Positions 7,844 through 16,214 of a stretch of DNA of 52,357 nucleotides are shown in pieces. The position numbers and the translations under genes are program-made. The DNA comes from an uncultured beta proteobacterium (GTDB lineage Bacteria > Pseudomonadota > Gammaproteobacteria > Burkholderiales > Burkholderiaceae_C). The stretch spans positions 1 through 52,357 of the forward strand of contig CAISLN010000120.1 of assembly GCA_903886275.1 (NCBI GenBank), in the 5' to 3' direction. Each line of letters begins with the position of its first letter. Position 1 is the first letter of the stretch. The notes beneath the pieces were generated by a model. The model was not told the DNA's origin, made no database searches, and saw only the letters and a list, made by a program, of their open reading frames with translations.

Positions 7844-8599
7844 CTACATTTTGAAGTGCTCGCCGAGATAGACGCGTCGCACCTCGGCATTGTTCACGAT
7901 CTCGGAGGGCGTGCCCTCGGCCAGCACGCGGCCATCGCTGATGATGTAGGCGTGGTCGCAAATGCCCAGGGTTTCGCGCACATTGTGGTCGGTGATCAGC
8001 ACGCCTATGCCGCGCGCCTTGAGGAAGTTGATGATGCGCTGGATCTCGATCACGGCAATCGGATCAATGCCTGCAAAGGGCTCGTCGAGCAGGATAAAGC
8101 GCGGGCGCGTCGCCAGGGCGCGGGCAATCTCCACGCGGCGGCGCTCGCCACCCGACAGGGACAGGGCCGGCGACTCGCGCAAATGCTCCACGCGCAGCTC
8201 CTGCAGCAAATCGGTCAGGCGGCGTTCGATCTCGTCGCGCTGCAACGGCACGCCCTGCTCGTCGCGTTGCAGCTCCAGCACGGCGCGCACATTGTCTTCG
8301 ACATTGAGCTTGCGAAAGATGGAGGCCTCTTGCGGCAGGTAACCCAGTCCCAGGCGCGCGCGCCTATGGATGGGCATGTTCTCTATGGACTCGCCGTCAA
8401 TGGCGACATCGCCGCCGCTGGCACGCAGCAGGCCCACGATGATGTAGAAAGAAGTGGTCTTGCCGGCGCCGTTGGGTCCTAGCAGACCCACCACCTCGCC
8501 GGTGCGCACGGTGAGCGAGACGTCCTTGACGACCTGGCGCTTGCCATAAGACTTTTGCAGATGCGTGGCCGACAGACTTCCGGCTGCGAAATCGTTCAC
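7844..8599 (-). CDS. lptB: LPS export ABC transporter ATPase LptB
   Basis: 251 residues. Walker A GPNGAGKT, signature LSGGERRR, Walker B ILLDEPFAGIDP and H-loop LITDHNVRETL are all present and match the LptB subfamily, including its characteristic FAGIDP and DHNV. LptB powers the LptFG inner-membrane complex that extracts lipopolysaccharide and pushes it onto the LptC-LptA bridge. The start at 8599 overlaps the lptA stop by 4 bp (ATGA), so the two are translationally coupled; rpoN follows 14 bp downstream. Confidence 0.96.
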   Translation of the reverse strand: MNDFAAGSLSATHLQKSYGKRQVVKDVSLTVRTGEVVGLLGPNGAGKTTSFYIIVGLLRASGGDVAIDGESIENMPIHRRARLGLGYLPQEASIFRKLNVEDNVRAVLELQRDEQGVPLQRDEIERRLTDLLQELRVEHLRESPALSLSGGERRRVEIARALATRPRFILLDEPFAGIDPIAVIEIQRIINFLKARGIGVLITDHNVRETLGICDHAYIISDGRVLAEGTPSEIVNNAEVRRVYLGEHFKM

Positions 8600-9207
8600 T
8601 GGGGGGTGCCCCCCAGGGTGGCCGAGGGCTTGAGCTTGGCGGGGTCGGGCGCGCTGGCAGCGGGTTCCGGCTTGGGTGTGAGCATGACGCGCACCCGTCC
8701 GGCCCCCATGGCGCCTGTGGGTGCGTTCTTGGCCACACCGTCCACGCTGAACAGATCGGTCAGATTCTCATAGACAATGTTGGCGCCGGTGATCTCATCG
8801 GCCAGGGTGCTGCCGCGCAGGCGGCGCAGCTGGGCCTTGCGGGTAAAGGTGACAGTGTCGGCCTTGCCGTCGTAGGTGATGGTCTCGCCCTCACCCTCGA
8901 TGAACTCGTCCAGCGCTTCGCGCTTTTGGCGGTAAAAGGCCGGCTTATCGGGACTGCCAGTGGCCACACCAAACTGGTAGCCATCCGGGTCCTGGTGCAC
9001 CTCCAGGCGGTCACCGCGGATCTGGATCGTGCCCTTGGTCAATACCACGCGGCCGGTGAACACGCTGACCTGCTTGAGGTCGTCGTAGCGCAGACTGTCG
9101 GACTCGATATTCATGGGCTTGTTGCGGTCGGCCTTCTCCGCCTGCACTGCGCCACACAGACACGACAGGACCACAACCACCAAGCAAAAAGAGAATTTGA
9201 ATTTCAT
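8596..9207 (-). CDS. lptA: LPS transport periplasmic protein LptA
   Basis: 203 residues. MKFKFSFCLVVVVLSCLCG and AVQA form a signal peptide. The mature protein begins EKADRNKPMNIESDSLRYDD and contains the beta-jellyroll OstA/LptA pattern (VFTGRVVLTKGTIQIRGDRL, then EGEGETITYDGKADTV). LptA forms the periplasmic bridge carrying LPS to LptD. A Pro/Ala-rich C-terminal tail (~residues 165-203) extends beyond the usual fold. The ATG at 9207 gives the signal peptide at the true N-terminus; the frame opens upstream to 9261. No lptC or kdsC precedes it; the next gene is an unrelated DHH protein. Confidence 0.92.
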   Translation of the reverse strand: MKFKFSFCLVVVVLSCLCGAVQAEKADRNKPMNIESDSLRYDDLKQVSVFTGRVVLTKGTIQIRGDRLEVHQDPDGYQFGVATGSPDKPAFYRQKREALDEFIEGEGETITYDGKADTVTFTRKAQLRRLRGSTLADEITGANIVYENLTDLFSVDGVAKNAPTGAMGAGRVRVMLTPKPEPAASAPDPAKLKPSATLGGTPQ

Positions 9208-9306
9208 AAAGGCACGAAACTTGCTGACAACGCTGGAGGCATTGTAGCCAGCGCATGGCATGTTTCCTGCCCTGCGGCAAATTCAATAGCGCAGAAAACG
9301 GGGACT

Positions 9307-10236
9307 TCACCCCATCGCGTTGATGCGGGCCACCAGTTCCTTCAGGACCCCGTCCGCCTTGTCGTTGGGCACCTGGCAGGTGCCGGCGTTTTCGTGACCA
9401 CCGCCGCCATGGGCCAGCATCAGTGCGCCTATGTTGACCGGGGAGCCTCGGTTGGTAATCGACTTGCCCACGGCGCACACCGTGTTTTGCTTTTGCACGC
9501 CCCACATGACATGGATGGAAATATTGGTTTGCGGAAACAGGGCATAGACCATGAAGCGGTTGACCGCGTAAATGGTGTCCTCCTGGCGCAGGTCCACCAC
9601 GGCCACCCGGTGTTGCACGGAGGTGCAGAGCTGCAGCTGGTTCTTGGCCTTTTCGGCATGCTCGCGGTAGAGCTCCACCCGCTCCACCACATCGGGGAGT
9701 TGGAGGATGTCCTCAATGCCGTGGCTCGCGCAGTAGGCGATCAGGTCCATCATCAGCTGGTAATTGCTGACGCGGAAGGTGCGAAAGCGGCCCAGCCCGG
9801 TGCGCGAATCCATCAGGTAGTTCAGCAGCACCCAGCCCTTGGGGTGGAGAATTTCGTCCTGGCTGAACTGGGCCGAGTCGCTCTTGTCCACGGCCTGCAT
9901 CATCTCGTTGAAGCGCTCGCCAAAACGCGCGCTGCCGCCGTAATGTTCAAACACCACCCGCGCCGCCGAGGGCGCGTCGGGATCGATGATGTGGTTGGAG
10001 CTCCGCGCGTTGCGCATGCGCTCGGAGGCATGGTGGTCAAAGCACAGATGCACGCCCGGCACATAGGGCAAATTGGTGGTGATGTCGCACGCGGTGACAG
10101 CGATCTTGCCGTCCTGCATGTCCTTGGGGTGGACGAAGGTGATGCCCTCGATCAGGTCCAACTCCTTGAGCAGCACCGCGCACACCAAGCCGTCAAAATC
10201 GCTGCGGGTCACAAGCCTGAATTTGCTATCCGCCAT
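9307..10236 (-). CDS. DHH/DHHA1-family phosphoesterase
   Basis: 309 residues. The N-terminus LVTRSDFDGLVCAVLL holds the first Asp motif, ACDITTNLP the second, and LCFDHHASERM the DHH signature that binds two metal ions. The C-terminal DHHA1 part has the glycine-rich substrate motif HGGGGHENAGTCQV. This is the layout of NrnA-like oligoribonucleases and exopolyphosphatase-related proteins. Conserved relatives in Burkholderiales are usually annotated only as DHH phosphoesterase or exopolyphosphatase-like, and the substrate cannot be told here. It is about 100 bp upstream of lptA on the same strand and may share its transcript. Confidence 0.88.
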   Translation of the reverse strand: MADSKFRLVTRSDFDGLVCAVLLKELDLIEGITFVHPKDMQDGKIAVTACDITTNLPYVPGVHLCFDHHASERMRNARSSNHIIDPDAPSAARVVFEHYGGSARFGERFNEMMQAVDKSDSAQFSQDEILHPKGWVLLNYLMDSRTGLGRFRTFRVSNYQLMMDLIAYCASHGIEDILQLPDVVERVELYREHAEKAKNQLQLCTSVQHRVAVVDLRQEDTIYAVNRFMVYALFPQTNISIHVMWGVQKQNTVCAVGKSITNRGSPVNIGALMLAHGGGGHENAGTCQVPNDKADGVLKELVARINAMG

Positions 10237-10318
10237 GGTGTGCTCCGCTGATTGATGGGGTTGCGGCAGATTCTAGACCGCAGCCCTGCAGAATGTCACA
10301 GATGCCGCAATCCGCGCC

Positions 10319-10972
10319 CTACTTGCCCGTACGTGCAACCGCCAGCAGCGACTCCATCACCTTGAGCGCGTTGCTCATGCCCTTGGCGATGGAGCCGTCG
10401 ATATAGAAACGCCCAGCCACGCCGAGCGCCGGAACACCCTCGACCTTGTAGGCGTTTTGCAGTTGTTGGGCCCGGCTGGACTTGGTGGCCACGCTAAAGG
10501 AGCCGAACTGTTCGCTGAATTTGGCCCGGTCCACGCCCTGCTTGGCAACCCAGTCCAGAATGGCTGGCGCCTTGGAAAGATCCAGCCGTTCCCCGTGAAT
10601 GGCGGCGAACACCTTGGTATGCAGCTTGTCCACCAGGCCCATGGCCTCCAGCGCGTAGTACAGGCGCTGCTGCGGCACAAAGTCATCGCGAAAGGCCACC
10701 GGTACGCGGCGAAAGGCCACGTCCTTGGGCAGCTTCTTGAGCCAGGCTCCCAGCTCGGGCTCGAAGGCGCTGCAATGCGGGCAGCTGTACCAGAAGAACT
10801 CGACCAGCTCGATCTTGCCGGCCGGGGCTTCGACCGGAGCGCGCGGGTCCAGCACCAGGTAGTCGGTGCCGGCCTCTGGCTTGGCCGCATCGGCGTGGGC
10901 CACTGCGGGCCACAGGGCCTGGGTCGCTACGGTAGCAGCGCCGGCCAATAAAGAAAATTCACGACGTTTCAT
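10319..10972 (-). CDS. dsbA: periplasmic thiol:disulfide interchange protein DsbA
   Basis: 217 residues. MKRREFSLLAGAATVATQALW is a signal peptide with a twin Arg, so either Sec or Tat export is possible. The thioredoxin fold follows: VEFFWYSCPHCSAFEP carries the CPHC active site typical of DsbA, and the cis-Pro loop is in VEGVPALGVAGRF. It oxidises cysteine pairs in exported proteins and is reoxidised by DsbB. The ATG at 10972 is preferred over 11005 because the signal peptide starts there. It follows the SPOR gene by about 50 bp, and argS-SPOR-dsbA reads as one operon, an order common in Burkholderiales. Confidence 0.94.
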   Translation of the reverse strand: MKRREFSLLAGAATVATQALWPAVAHADAAKPEAGTDYLVLDPRAPVEAPAGKIELVEFFWYSCPHCSAFEPELGAWLKKLPKDVAFRRVPVAFRDDFVPQQRLYYALEAMGLVDKLHTKVFAAIHGERLDLSKAPAILDWVAKQGVDRAKFSEQFGSFSVATKSSRAQQLQNAYKVEGVPALGVAGRFYIDGSIAKGMSNALKVMESLLAVARTGK

Positions 10973-11019
10973 AGCACTCCAATTGATTGCGTTTTTTGAA
11001 TCCAACGAGGTTCATACGG

Positions 11020-11697
11020 CTAGCGTTGCACCCGCACCAGGGCAGTTTCGAGACCGGCCTTGTCGAGCTTTTCCTTGCTCTTCTCGCCGTCTTCCTTTTT
11101 GTCAAACGGACCCACGCGCACCCGGTACACGGTGCGCCCGGACTGCTCGCGTTCCGAAATCTTGGTTTCAATCCCGGTGAGGGACAACTTGGCGCGCTGG
11201 CTCTCTGCGTCTTCGGAGGTGCGGTAGGCGCCCACCTGCACCCAGTAGAGAAAAGGCTCGGCCGCCGCAGCCTTGGCACGGGCCAGATCACCAATCGGGT
11301 CGGCCGATGCGGCGACCTTGGCCTCGGGCTTTTTGCTATCGGGCACCTCCGGTGTCTTGGCGTCAGCCGGCTTGGCATCAGCAGACTTGGCTTCGGGTTT
11401 TTTGCTCTCGGGCGCCTTGGCGTCTGCGGGCTTGCTTTCGGCGGGCTTGGCTTCGGGCTTGGGCACTGCGGCTGCTGGTGGCTTGGCTGGGTTCTTGCCA
11501 TACAGGGGAGCGTTGGGGTCCCAGTCCTTGTTCTTCTTGGCCTCCTCAAGATCCTGATCGGCGCTGCGGGTCTGGCCCTTGTTCATGAAGGGGACCGGTA
11601 CCTTGGTGACATAGACGGCCACCGCCAATGCAGCGGCCAAACCGACCACCACGCCAATAATCAAACCCAATAGGGTTCCGCCGCGCTGTTGCTTCAT
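11020..11697 (-). CDS. SPOR-domain cell-division/peptidoglycan-binding protein
   Basis: 225 residues. After a short cytoplasmic N-terminus, residues ~9-30 form one membrane segment (LLGLIIGVVVGLAAALAVAV). A long low-complexity linker follows, with repeated Lys-Pro-Ala-Glu-Ser-Lys/Ala-Asp-Ala-Lys units. The C-terminal ~75 residues are a SPOR domain (FLYWVQVGAYRTSEDAESQR ... VYRVRVGPFDKKEDGEKSKE). SPOR domains bind denuded septal glycan strands, so a FtsN-like role at the septum is likely. It lies between argS and dsbA in a probable operon. Confidence 0.9.
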   Translation of the reverse strand: MKQQRGGTLLGLIIGVVVGLAAALAVAVYVTKVPVPFMNKGQTRSADQDLEEAKKNKDWDPNAPLYGKNPAKPPAAAVPKPEAKPAESKPADAKAPESKKPEAKSADAKPADAKTPEVPDSKKPEAKVAASADPIGDLARAKAAAAEPFLYWVQVGAYRTSEDAESQRAKLSLTGIETKISEREQSGRTVYRVRVGPFDKKEDGEKSKEKLDKAGLETALVRVQR

Positions 11698-11724
11698 GCC
11701 TTGGTTCTCGCTCTTAGGAGGGGA

Positions 11725-13410
11725 TTACATCTTCTGCGGGGCACTCACGCCCAGCACTGCCAGGCCATTGTGCAACACCTGCGCCGTGGCGGCCACCAGC
11801 GCCAGCCTTGCCAGTTTGACGGCCTCGTCATCGACTAGGATGCGCTCGGCATCGTAGTAGCTGTGGTAGCAGGCGGCGAGTTCACGCAGGTAGAAGGTGA
11901 CATCGTGCGGCGCAAATCCCTCGGCAGCGGCGGTGAGCATCTCGGGGTACTTGGCCAACAAGAGCATCAGGGCCTGTGCCTGCGGGCTGGTCAGCGCGGC
12001 CAGATCCACCGCGCCCAAGGTGGCAGCATCGCCGCCCCAGGCGTTGAGCACCGAGCAGATGCGCGCGTGGGCGTATTGCACATAGTAGACCGGGTTGTCG
12101 TTGTTCTTGGCCACGGCCAGGTCCACATCAAAGGTGTATTCGGTGTCGGGTTTGCGGCTGAGCAAGAAGAAGCGCACCGCATCTTTGCTGGTCCATTCGA
12201 TCAGGTCGCGCAGCGTGACATAGCTGCCGGCGCGCTTGGAGATCTTGACCTCTTCGCCGCCCTTGACCACCCGCACCATGGTGTGCAGCACATAGTCGGG
12301 ATAGCCCTGGGGAATGCCCACATTGGCCGCTTGCAGGCCGGCGCGCACGCGGGCAATGGTGCCGTGGTGGTCGGTGCCCTGGATGTTGACGACCTTGGTA
12401 AAACCGCGCTCCCACTTGGCAATGTGGTAGGCCACGTCGGGCACAAAGTAGGTAAAGGTTCCATCTTGCTTGCGCATGACGCGGTCCTTGTCATCGCCAT
12501 AGTCGGTGGACTTGAGCCAAAGTGCGCCGTCCTTCTCGTAGGTCTTGCCGGCATCTTGGAGGCGCTTGACGGTGGCATCGACCCGGCCGCTGGTGTAGAG
12601 GCTGCTTTCGAGGTAGTAGTTGTCAAACTTTACCGCAAAGGCCTTGAGGTCCAGGTCCTGCTCGTGGCGCAAATAGGCCACGGCGAACTGGCGCATGCCG
12701 TCGAGGTCCTTGATATCGCCGCTGGCCGTAAAACTGCGGTCATCGCTTTGTACCGTCTTGCTAGAGAGGAAGTCGGCGGCAATGTCGGCAATGTAGTCGC
12801 CGTTGTAGGCCGCGGCGTTTTCGCCACTCGGCCACTGCGCATCGCCCGGCTTGAAGCCCTGTGCGCGCAGCATGGTGCTTGCGGCCAGGGTGCCGATCTG
12901 CACACCGGCGTCGTTGTAATAGAACTCGCGGTACACATCCCAGCCCTGGGTCTGGAACAGATTGCAAATCGCATCGCCCAGCGCGGCTTGGCGGCCGTGG
13001 CCCACATGCAGCGGACCGGTCGGGTTGGCCGACACAAACTCCACCAACAGGCGCTGTCCGCTAGCGCTCTGCACACCAAACTGCAGACCCTGGCCCAGCA
13101 CCTCGCGCACGATCTCCTGCTTGGCGGAGGGCTTCAAGCGCATGTTGATAAAGCCGGGGCCGGCAATCTCAATCGCATCCACCCATTGCGCATAGGCAGG
13201 TTGCGCCAGCAAAGCGGCACACAGCTCTTGGGCCAACTGGCGCGGGTTGCGCTTGAGCGGCTTGGCCAGTTGCATGGCGGCCGTGGTGGCCAGGTCGCCA
13301 TGGGCGGCCACCTTGGGCGATTCAAAGGCTGCCTTGGCACCCGAGCCAGCAGAGATGGTTTCAAGACAGGCGGCTAAGGCCAGCAGAAGTTCGTTTTTTA
13401 CAGACAGCAT
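11725..13410 (-). CDS. argS: arginyl-tRNA synthetase
   Basis: 561 residues, the usual length. The N-terminal Arg-S domain begins MLSVKNELLLAL. SANPTGPLHVGHGR holds the HIGH signature (~residue 120-133), EEVKISKRAG is the KMSKS-equivalent (~388), and the C-terminal DALR anticodon-binding domain includes the QYAHAR segment. The enzyme charges tRNA-Arg. The ATG at 13410 is set by the family N-terminus although the frame stays open to 13533. Its first ~11 codons are repeated in decayed form at 13790-13825, as part of a tandem duplication. Confidence 0.97.
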   Translation of the reverse strand: MLSVKNELLLALAACLETISAGSGAKAAFESPKVAAHGDLATTAAMQLAKPLKRNPRQLAQELCAALLAQPAYAQWVDAIEIAGPGFINMRLKPSAKQEIVREVLGQGLQFGVQSASGQRLLVEFVSANPTGPLHVGHGRQAALGDAICNLFQTQGWDVYREFYYNDAGVQIGTLAASTMLRAQGFKPGDAQWPSGENAAAYNGDYIADIAADFLSSKTVQSDDRSFTASGDIKDLDGMRQFAVAYLRHEQDLDLKAFAVKFDNYYLESSLYTSGRVDATVKRLQDAGKTYEKDGALWLKSTDYGDDKDRVMRKQDGTFTYFVPDVAYHIAKWERGFTKVVNIQGTDHHGTIARVRAGLQAANVGIPQGYPDYVLHTMVRVVKGGEEVKISKRAGSYVTLRDLIEWTSKDAVRFFLLSRKPDTEYTFDVDLAVAKNNDNPVYYVQYAHARICSVLNAWGGDAATLGAVDLAALTSPQAQALMLLLAKYPEMLTAAAEGFAPHDVTFYLRELAACYHSYYDAERILVDDEAVKLARLALVAATAQVLHNGLAVLGVSAPQKM

Positions 13411-13550
13411 AGGGCGCGATTTTAAGCGGGCGTCCCGGCGCGCTTCGCCGCCACGGCCAACCAGGTTGCCAAGGCCCCCGTTATGTGCTGGAATCCGCTG
13501 GGATTTAACCGCAATGGCAGGCCTTCTGCCCACCTTTCACAGAAAAAAAC

Positions 13551-13793
13551 ATGAAGAAACTTGTAATGCAATTGGCAACCGTCTTGACCATGGGCCTGAC
13601 CATGACCATGGCCCATGCCGCTGACGCCGCTGAGGCCGCTGACACTGCTGCGCCCTCCGCCCGACAAGGCAAGATTAAGACTTGCAGTATGGATGCCCAA
13701 ACAAAGTCTTTGGCAGGCGCAGAACGCAAGGCCTTCATGAGGAAATGTTTAGGCACCAAGCCCCCTGGCACTGGGGGCGGCAAAGGTGGCTAG
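13551..13793 (+). CDS. PsiF-family exported protein, single repeat (copy 1)
   Basis: 80 residues. A signal peptide (MKKLVMQLATVLTMGLTMTM, cleaved after AHA) is followed by an Ala-rich spacer and one PsiF repeat: KIKTCSMDAQTK, then AERKAFMRKCL, with the paired Cys of the family. E. coli PsiF is induced by phosphate starvation, but its function is unknown. This copy ends in a Gly/Lys tail. It is divergent from argS and paralogous to the gene at 13967. Confidence 0.85.
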   Translation: MKKLVMQLATVLTMGLTMTMAHAADAAEAADTAAPSARQGKIKTCSMDAQTKSLAGAERKAFMRKCLGTKPPGTGGGKGG

Positions 13794-13825
13794 GCCCAGC
13801 AGAGCGTCATTTGTACAGACCACAT
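13790..13825 (-). pseudogene. fossil of the argS 5' end
   Basis: On the minus strand, a start codon at 13825 opens a 12-codon frame reading MWSVQMTLCWA, against MLSVKNELLLA at the true argS start. The upstream bases (CATAGGGCGCG on the plus strand) also match. This is the left part of the second duplication copy. It has no stop-free continuation, so it is not a gene; it marks how far the duplication reached into argS. Confidence 0.7.
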
Positions 13826-13966
13826 AGGGCGCGAATTTAAGCGGCTGCTTCGGCAGGCCTTGGAAGCGAGGTCAACCAAATTGCCAAAGCACCCGTTATG
13901 TGCTGGAATCCGCTGGGATTTAATCGCAACGGCAGGCCATCTGCCCCACCTTTCAAAGGAAACAAC

Positions 13967-14296
13967 ATGAAGAAACTTGCAACGCTCTTGGCAACCGTCT
14001 TGACTCTGGGCCTGACCATGACCGTGGCCCATGCCGCTGACGCTGCTGCTGCTGCCCCCTCCGCCCAACAAGGCAAGATGAAGACTTGCAATATGGACGC
14101 CAAGGACAAAAAGGGCGACGAGCGCAAGGCCTTCATGAAGGAATGCCTGAGCACCAAGGCAACCCCCGCCGAGGCCGCCACTACCGGCACTCCGCAGCAA
14201 AACAAAATGAAGACCTGCAACGCCGATGCCAAGACCAAGGCCCTCAAGGGCGACGAGCGCAAGGCCTTCATGAAGAGCTGCCTGAGCAACAAGTAA
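13967..14296 (+). CDS. PsiF-family exported protein, two repeats (copy 2)
   Basis: 109 residues. The signal peptide MKKLATLLATVLTLGLTMTV is nearly identical to that of copy 1. Two PsiF repeats follow: KMKTCNMDAKDK...ERKAFMKECL and KMKTCNADAKTK...ERKAFMKSCL, separated by an Ala/Thr/Pro linker. The ATG at 13967 has a strong AAAGGAAA ribosome site; an upstream in-frame ATG at 13898 would put 23 non-conserved residues before the signal peptide and is rejected. E. coli PsiF also has two repeats, so this copy has the classic form. A rho-independent terminator follows. Confidence 0.87.
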   Translation: MKKLATLLATVLTLGLTMTVAHAADAAAAAPSAQQGKMKTCNMDAKDKKGDERKAFMKECLSTKATPAEAATTGTPQQNKMKTCNADAKTKALKGDERKAFMKSCLSNK

Positions 14297-14318
14297 TCCG
14301 GCTTAGTCGGATTCAAAT

Positions 14319-14355
14319 AGCCCGGGTCTGCGAAGGTCTGGGCTTTTTGCTTTTT
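14319..14355 (+). terminator. rho-independent terminator after psiF copy 2
   Basis: AGCCCGGGTCT pairs with GGTCTGGGCT (with G-U wobbles) around a GCGA loop, giving an 11-bp stem, and is followed by TTTTTGCTTTTT. It begins 23 bases after the psiF stop and ends 20 bases before the 3' end of the convergent ubiA gene. Confidence 0.75.
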
Positions 14356-14375
14356 GGCTGCAGGTGGCCGACCCG

Positions 14376-15227
14376 CTACACCATGCCCAGCACCACCGCA
14401 ACGAACAGCGTAAAGCCCACCCAGTGGTTGGCGCGAAAGGCCTTGAAGCAGCCCTCGCGCGTGCGGTCCTTGATCAGGCTGGCGTGCCACACCACCTGCG
14501 CCAGCACCACCACCACACCCAGCCACCAGGCCCAGGCATTGGGCTGCGGAACAATCACCCAGGACCAGATCGCCAGTTGCACCAGATAGAAGGACAGCAC
14601 CGCCGGCACATCCCAGCGCCCCAGCGTGATGGCCGAGGTTTTCATGCCGATGCGCAGATCGTCGTCTCGGTCCACCATGGCGTATTCGGTGTCATAGGCC
14701 AGCACCCAGAACAGATTGCCCAGCAGCAGCAACCAGGCCAGCAGCGGCACCCGCCCCTGCACGGCGGCAAAGGCCATGGGAATGCCAAAGCTAAAGGCCA
14801 CACCCAACACCGCCTGCGGCATCGACACGTAGCGTTTGGCATAGGGATACATCAGCGTCACTGCCAGCGCCGCAATAGACCAGAGCACCGTAGCCTCGTT
14901 GGTGGTGAGCACCAGGGCAAAGGCCAGCAGCGCCAGCAGCGCGCCCACCCATAAGGCTTCACGCACCGAGACCTTGCCGCTGGTGACAGGGCGCTGCGCC
15001 GTGCGCTTCACATGCTTGTCAAATTCGCGGTCGGCCACATCGTTGATGCAGCAACCGGCGCTGCGCATCAGGACGGTGCCCAGGGTAAACACGGTGATCA
15101 AATGCCATCCAGGAAAGCCGCCGGCGGCAATCCACAGGGCTGAGAGCGAGGGCCAGAGCAACAGCAACCAACCGGCCGGACGGCTCCAGCGGATCAGGTC
15201 CAGGTAGAGGGAAAACCGCAGGCTCAC
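14376..15227 (-). CDS. ubiA: 4-hydroxybenzoate polyprenyltransferase
   Basis: 283 residues, a polytopic membrane protein with about eight hydrophobic helices. The first Asp-rich motif NDVADREFD (residues 62-70) and the second, YDTEYAMVDRDDDLRIG (~177-193), bind Mg2+ and the polyprenyl diphosphate. UbiA attaches the isoprenoid tail to 4-hydroxybenzoate in ubiquinone synthesis. The start overlaps the oxyR stop by 4 bp (ATGA), indicating coupling of the two genes. That could tie quinone supply to the peroxide-response regulator's transcript; this is inference. Confidence 0.95.
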   Translation of the reverse strand: MSLRFSLYLDLIRWSRPAGWLLLLWPSLSALWIAAGGFPGWHLITVFTLGTVLMRSAGCCINDVADREFDKHVKRTAQRPVTSGKVSVREALWVGALLALLAFALVLTTNEATVLWSIAALAVTLMYPYAKRYVSMPQAVLGVAFSFGIPMAFAAVQGRVPLLAWLLLLGNLFWVLAYDTEYAMVDRDDDLRIGMKTSAITLGRWDVPAVLSFYLVQLAIWSWVIVPQPNAWAWWLGVVVVLAQVVWHASLIKDRTREGCFKAFRANHWVGFTLFVAVVLGMV

Positions 15228-16183
15228 GACAGACGGACCACGCCGGGCAGTTCGCAGGCGTAAATGGCGTTGCGCAGGGCAGCAATGGCCTCGTAGCGGG
15301 TAAAGCTGCGCCGCCAGGCCAGCACCACGCGCCTTGTAGGCGGCGCGGCGCCATGGGCATCGGTGACCGGCAGGTACTTCACATAGGCATCTTCATGGCG
15401 GCGCTTTTGGGACTCCAGGGCTTCGCGCGGCACGCTCAGGCGGGGAACGAGCGTGATGCCCATGCCGGCTGCCACCATGTGCTTGATGGTCTCTAGGCTG
15501 GAGCCCTCGAAGCTCTTGCGAATGCCCTCGGCGTTGCTGGAGAAGCGGGCGAACTCCGGGCAGACTTCGAGCACATGGTCCCTGAAGCAGTGGCCATTGC
15601 CCAACAGCAGCATGGTCTCGTTTTTGAGCTGCTCGGCCGATACGCTTTCCAACTTTGCCAGCGGATGGTTCACCGGCAGGGCGGCAAAAAACGGCTCGTC
15701 GTACAGGGCCGCAGTGGCCAGGCCGGTGTCTGGAAAGGGCTCGGCCAAAATGGCGCAGTCGATCTCGCCGGTGCGCAGCATTTCCAACAGCTTGACGGTG
15801 AAGTTCTCCTGCAGCATCAGCGGCATCTGGGGCGAACGCGTGATGACCTGGCGCACCAGGTCCGGCAGCAGGTAGGGCGCAATGGTGTAGATCACGCCCA
15901 GCGCCAGCGATCCGGCCAGCGGGTCTTTGCCGCGCTTGGCAATGTCCTTGATGTTGGCGGCCTGCTCCAACACGCTTTGCGCCTGGCGCACGATTTCTTC
16001 GCCCAGGGGCGTGACCGTCACCTCGTTGGCGCTGCGCTCGAACAGCTTGACATCCAACTCCTCTTCGAGCTTTTTGACTGCCACCGACAGCGTGGGCTGG
16101 GACACAAAGCAGGCCTCGGCCGCCTTGCCAAAATGGCGCTCGCGCGCCACCGCCACAATATATTTGAGTTCGGTCAGGGTCAT
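15224..16183 (-). CDS. oxyR: peroxide-sensing LysR-type regulator OxyR
   Basis: 319 residues. The N-terminal winged HTH (MTLTELKYIVAVARERHFGK, with QPTLSVAVKKLEEEL as recognition region) is followed by a substrate-binding fold. The redox pair falls exactly at Cys199 (GHCFRD) and Cys208 (LEVCPEF), the E. coli numbering for the peroxide-formed disulfide. The ATG at 16183 is chosen by the family N-terminus; the open frame reaches 16405. It overlaps ubiA downstream. The closeness to recG is a known betaproteobacterial arrangement, here with an EamA gene in between. Confidence 0.95.
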   Translation of the reverse strand: MTLTELKYIVAVARERHFGKAAEACFVSQPTLSVAVKKLEEELDVKLFERSANEVTVTPLGEEIVRQAQSVLEQAANIKDIAKRGKDPLAGSLALGVIYTIAPYLLPDLVRQVITRSPQMPLMLQENFTVKLLEMLRTGEIDCAILAEPFPDTGLATAALYDEPFFAALPVNHPLAKLESVSAEQLKNETMLLLGNGHCFRDHVLEVCPEFARFSSNAEGIRKSFEGSSLETIKHMVAAGMGITLVPRLSVPREALESQKRRHEDAYVKYLPVTDAHGAAPPTRRVVLAWRRSFTRYEAIAALRNAIYACELPGVVRLS

Positions 16184-16214
16184 GGCGCTATTGTCTACCG
16201 AGTCCGGCCCGGGT

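Larger units (their letters stand above)
13381..14212. repeat. ~416-bp tandem duplication covering the argS start and a psiF gene
   Basis: Copy 1 spans about 13381-13796 and copy 2 about 13797-14212. Matching landmarks are CATAGGGCGCGA-TTTAAGCGG (13408 and 13823), TTATGTGCTGGAATCCGCTG (about 13480 and 13896), and the two psiF start codons (13551 and 13967). The offset is 415-416 bp throughout. The copies have diverged by substitutions and small indels, more in the argS-derived part than around the psiF promoter/leader. Confidence 0.8.

Noticed and set aside
6381..7871. Plus-strand frame of 496 codons opposite rpoN
   Set aside because: Antisense shadow of rpoN with His/Gln/Gly-rich composition; rpoN is unmistakable on the other strand.
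11863..13377. Plus-strand frame of 504 codons opposite argS
   Set aside because: Antisense shadow of a full-length argS with no recognisable domain.
13370..14300. CRISPR-like or transposon origin for the repeated DNA at psiF
   Set aside because: There are only two copies with a single ~416-bp period, no short repeat-spacer pattern, no terminal inverted repeats and no transposase.
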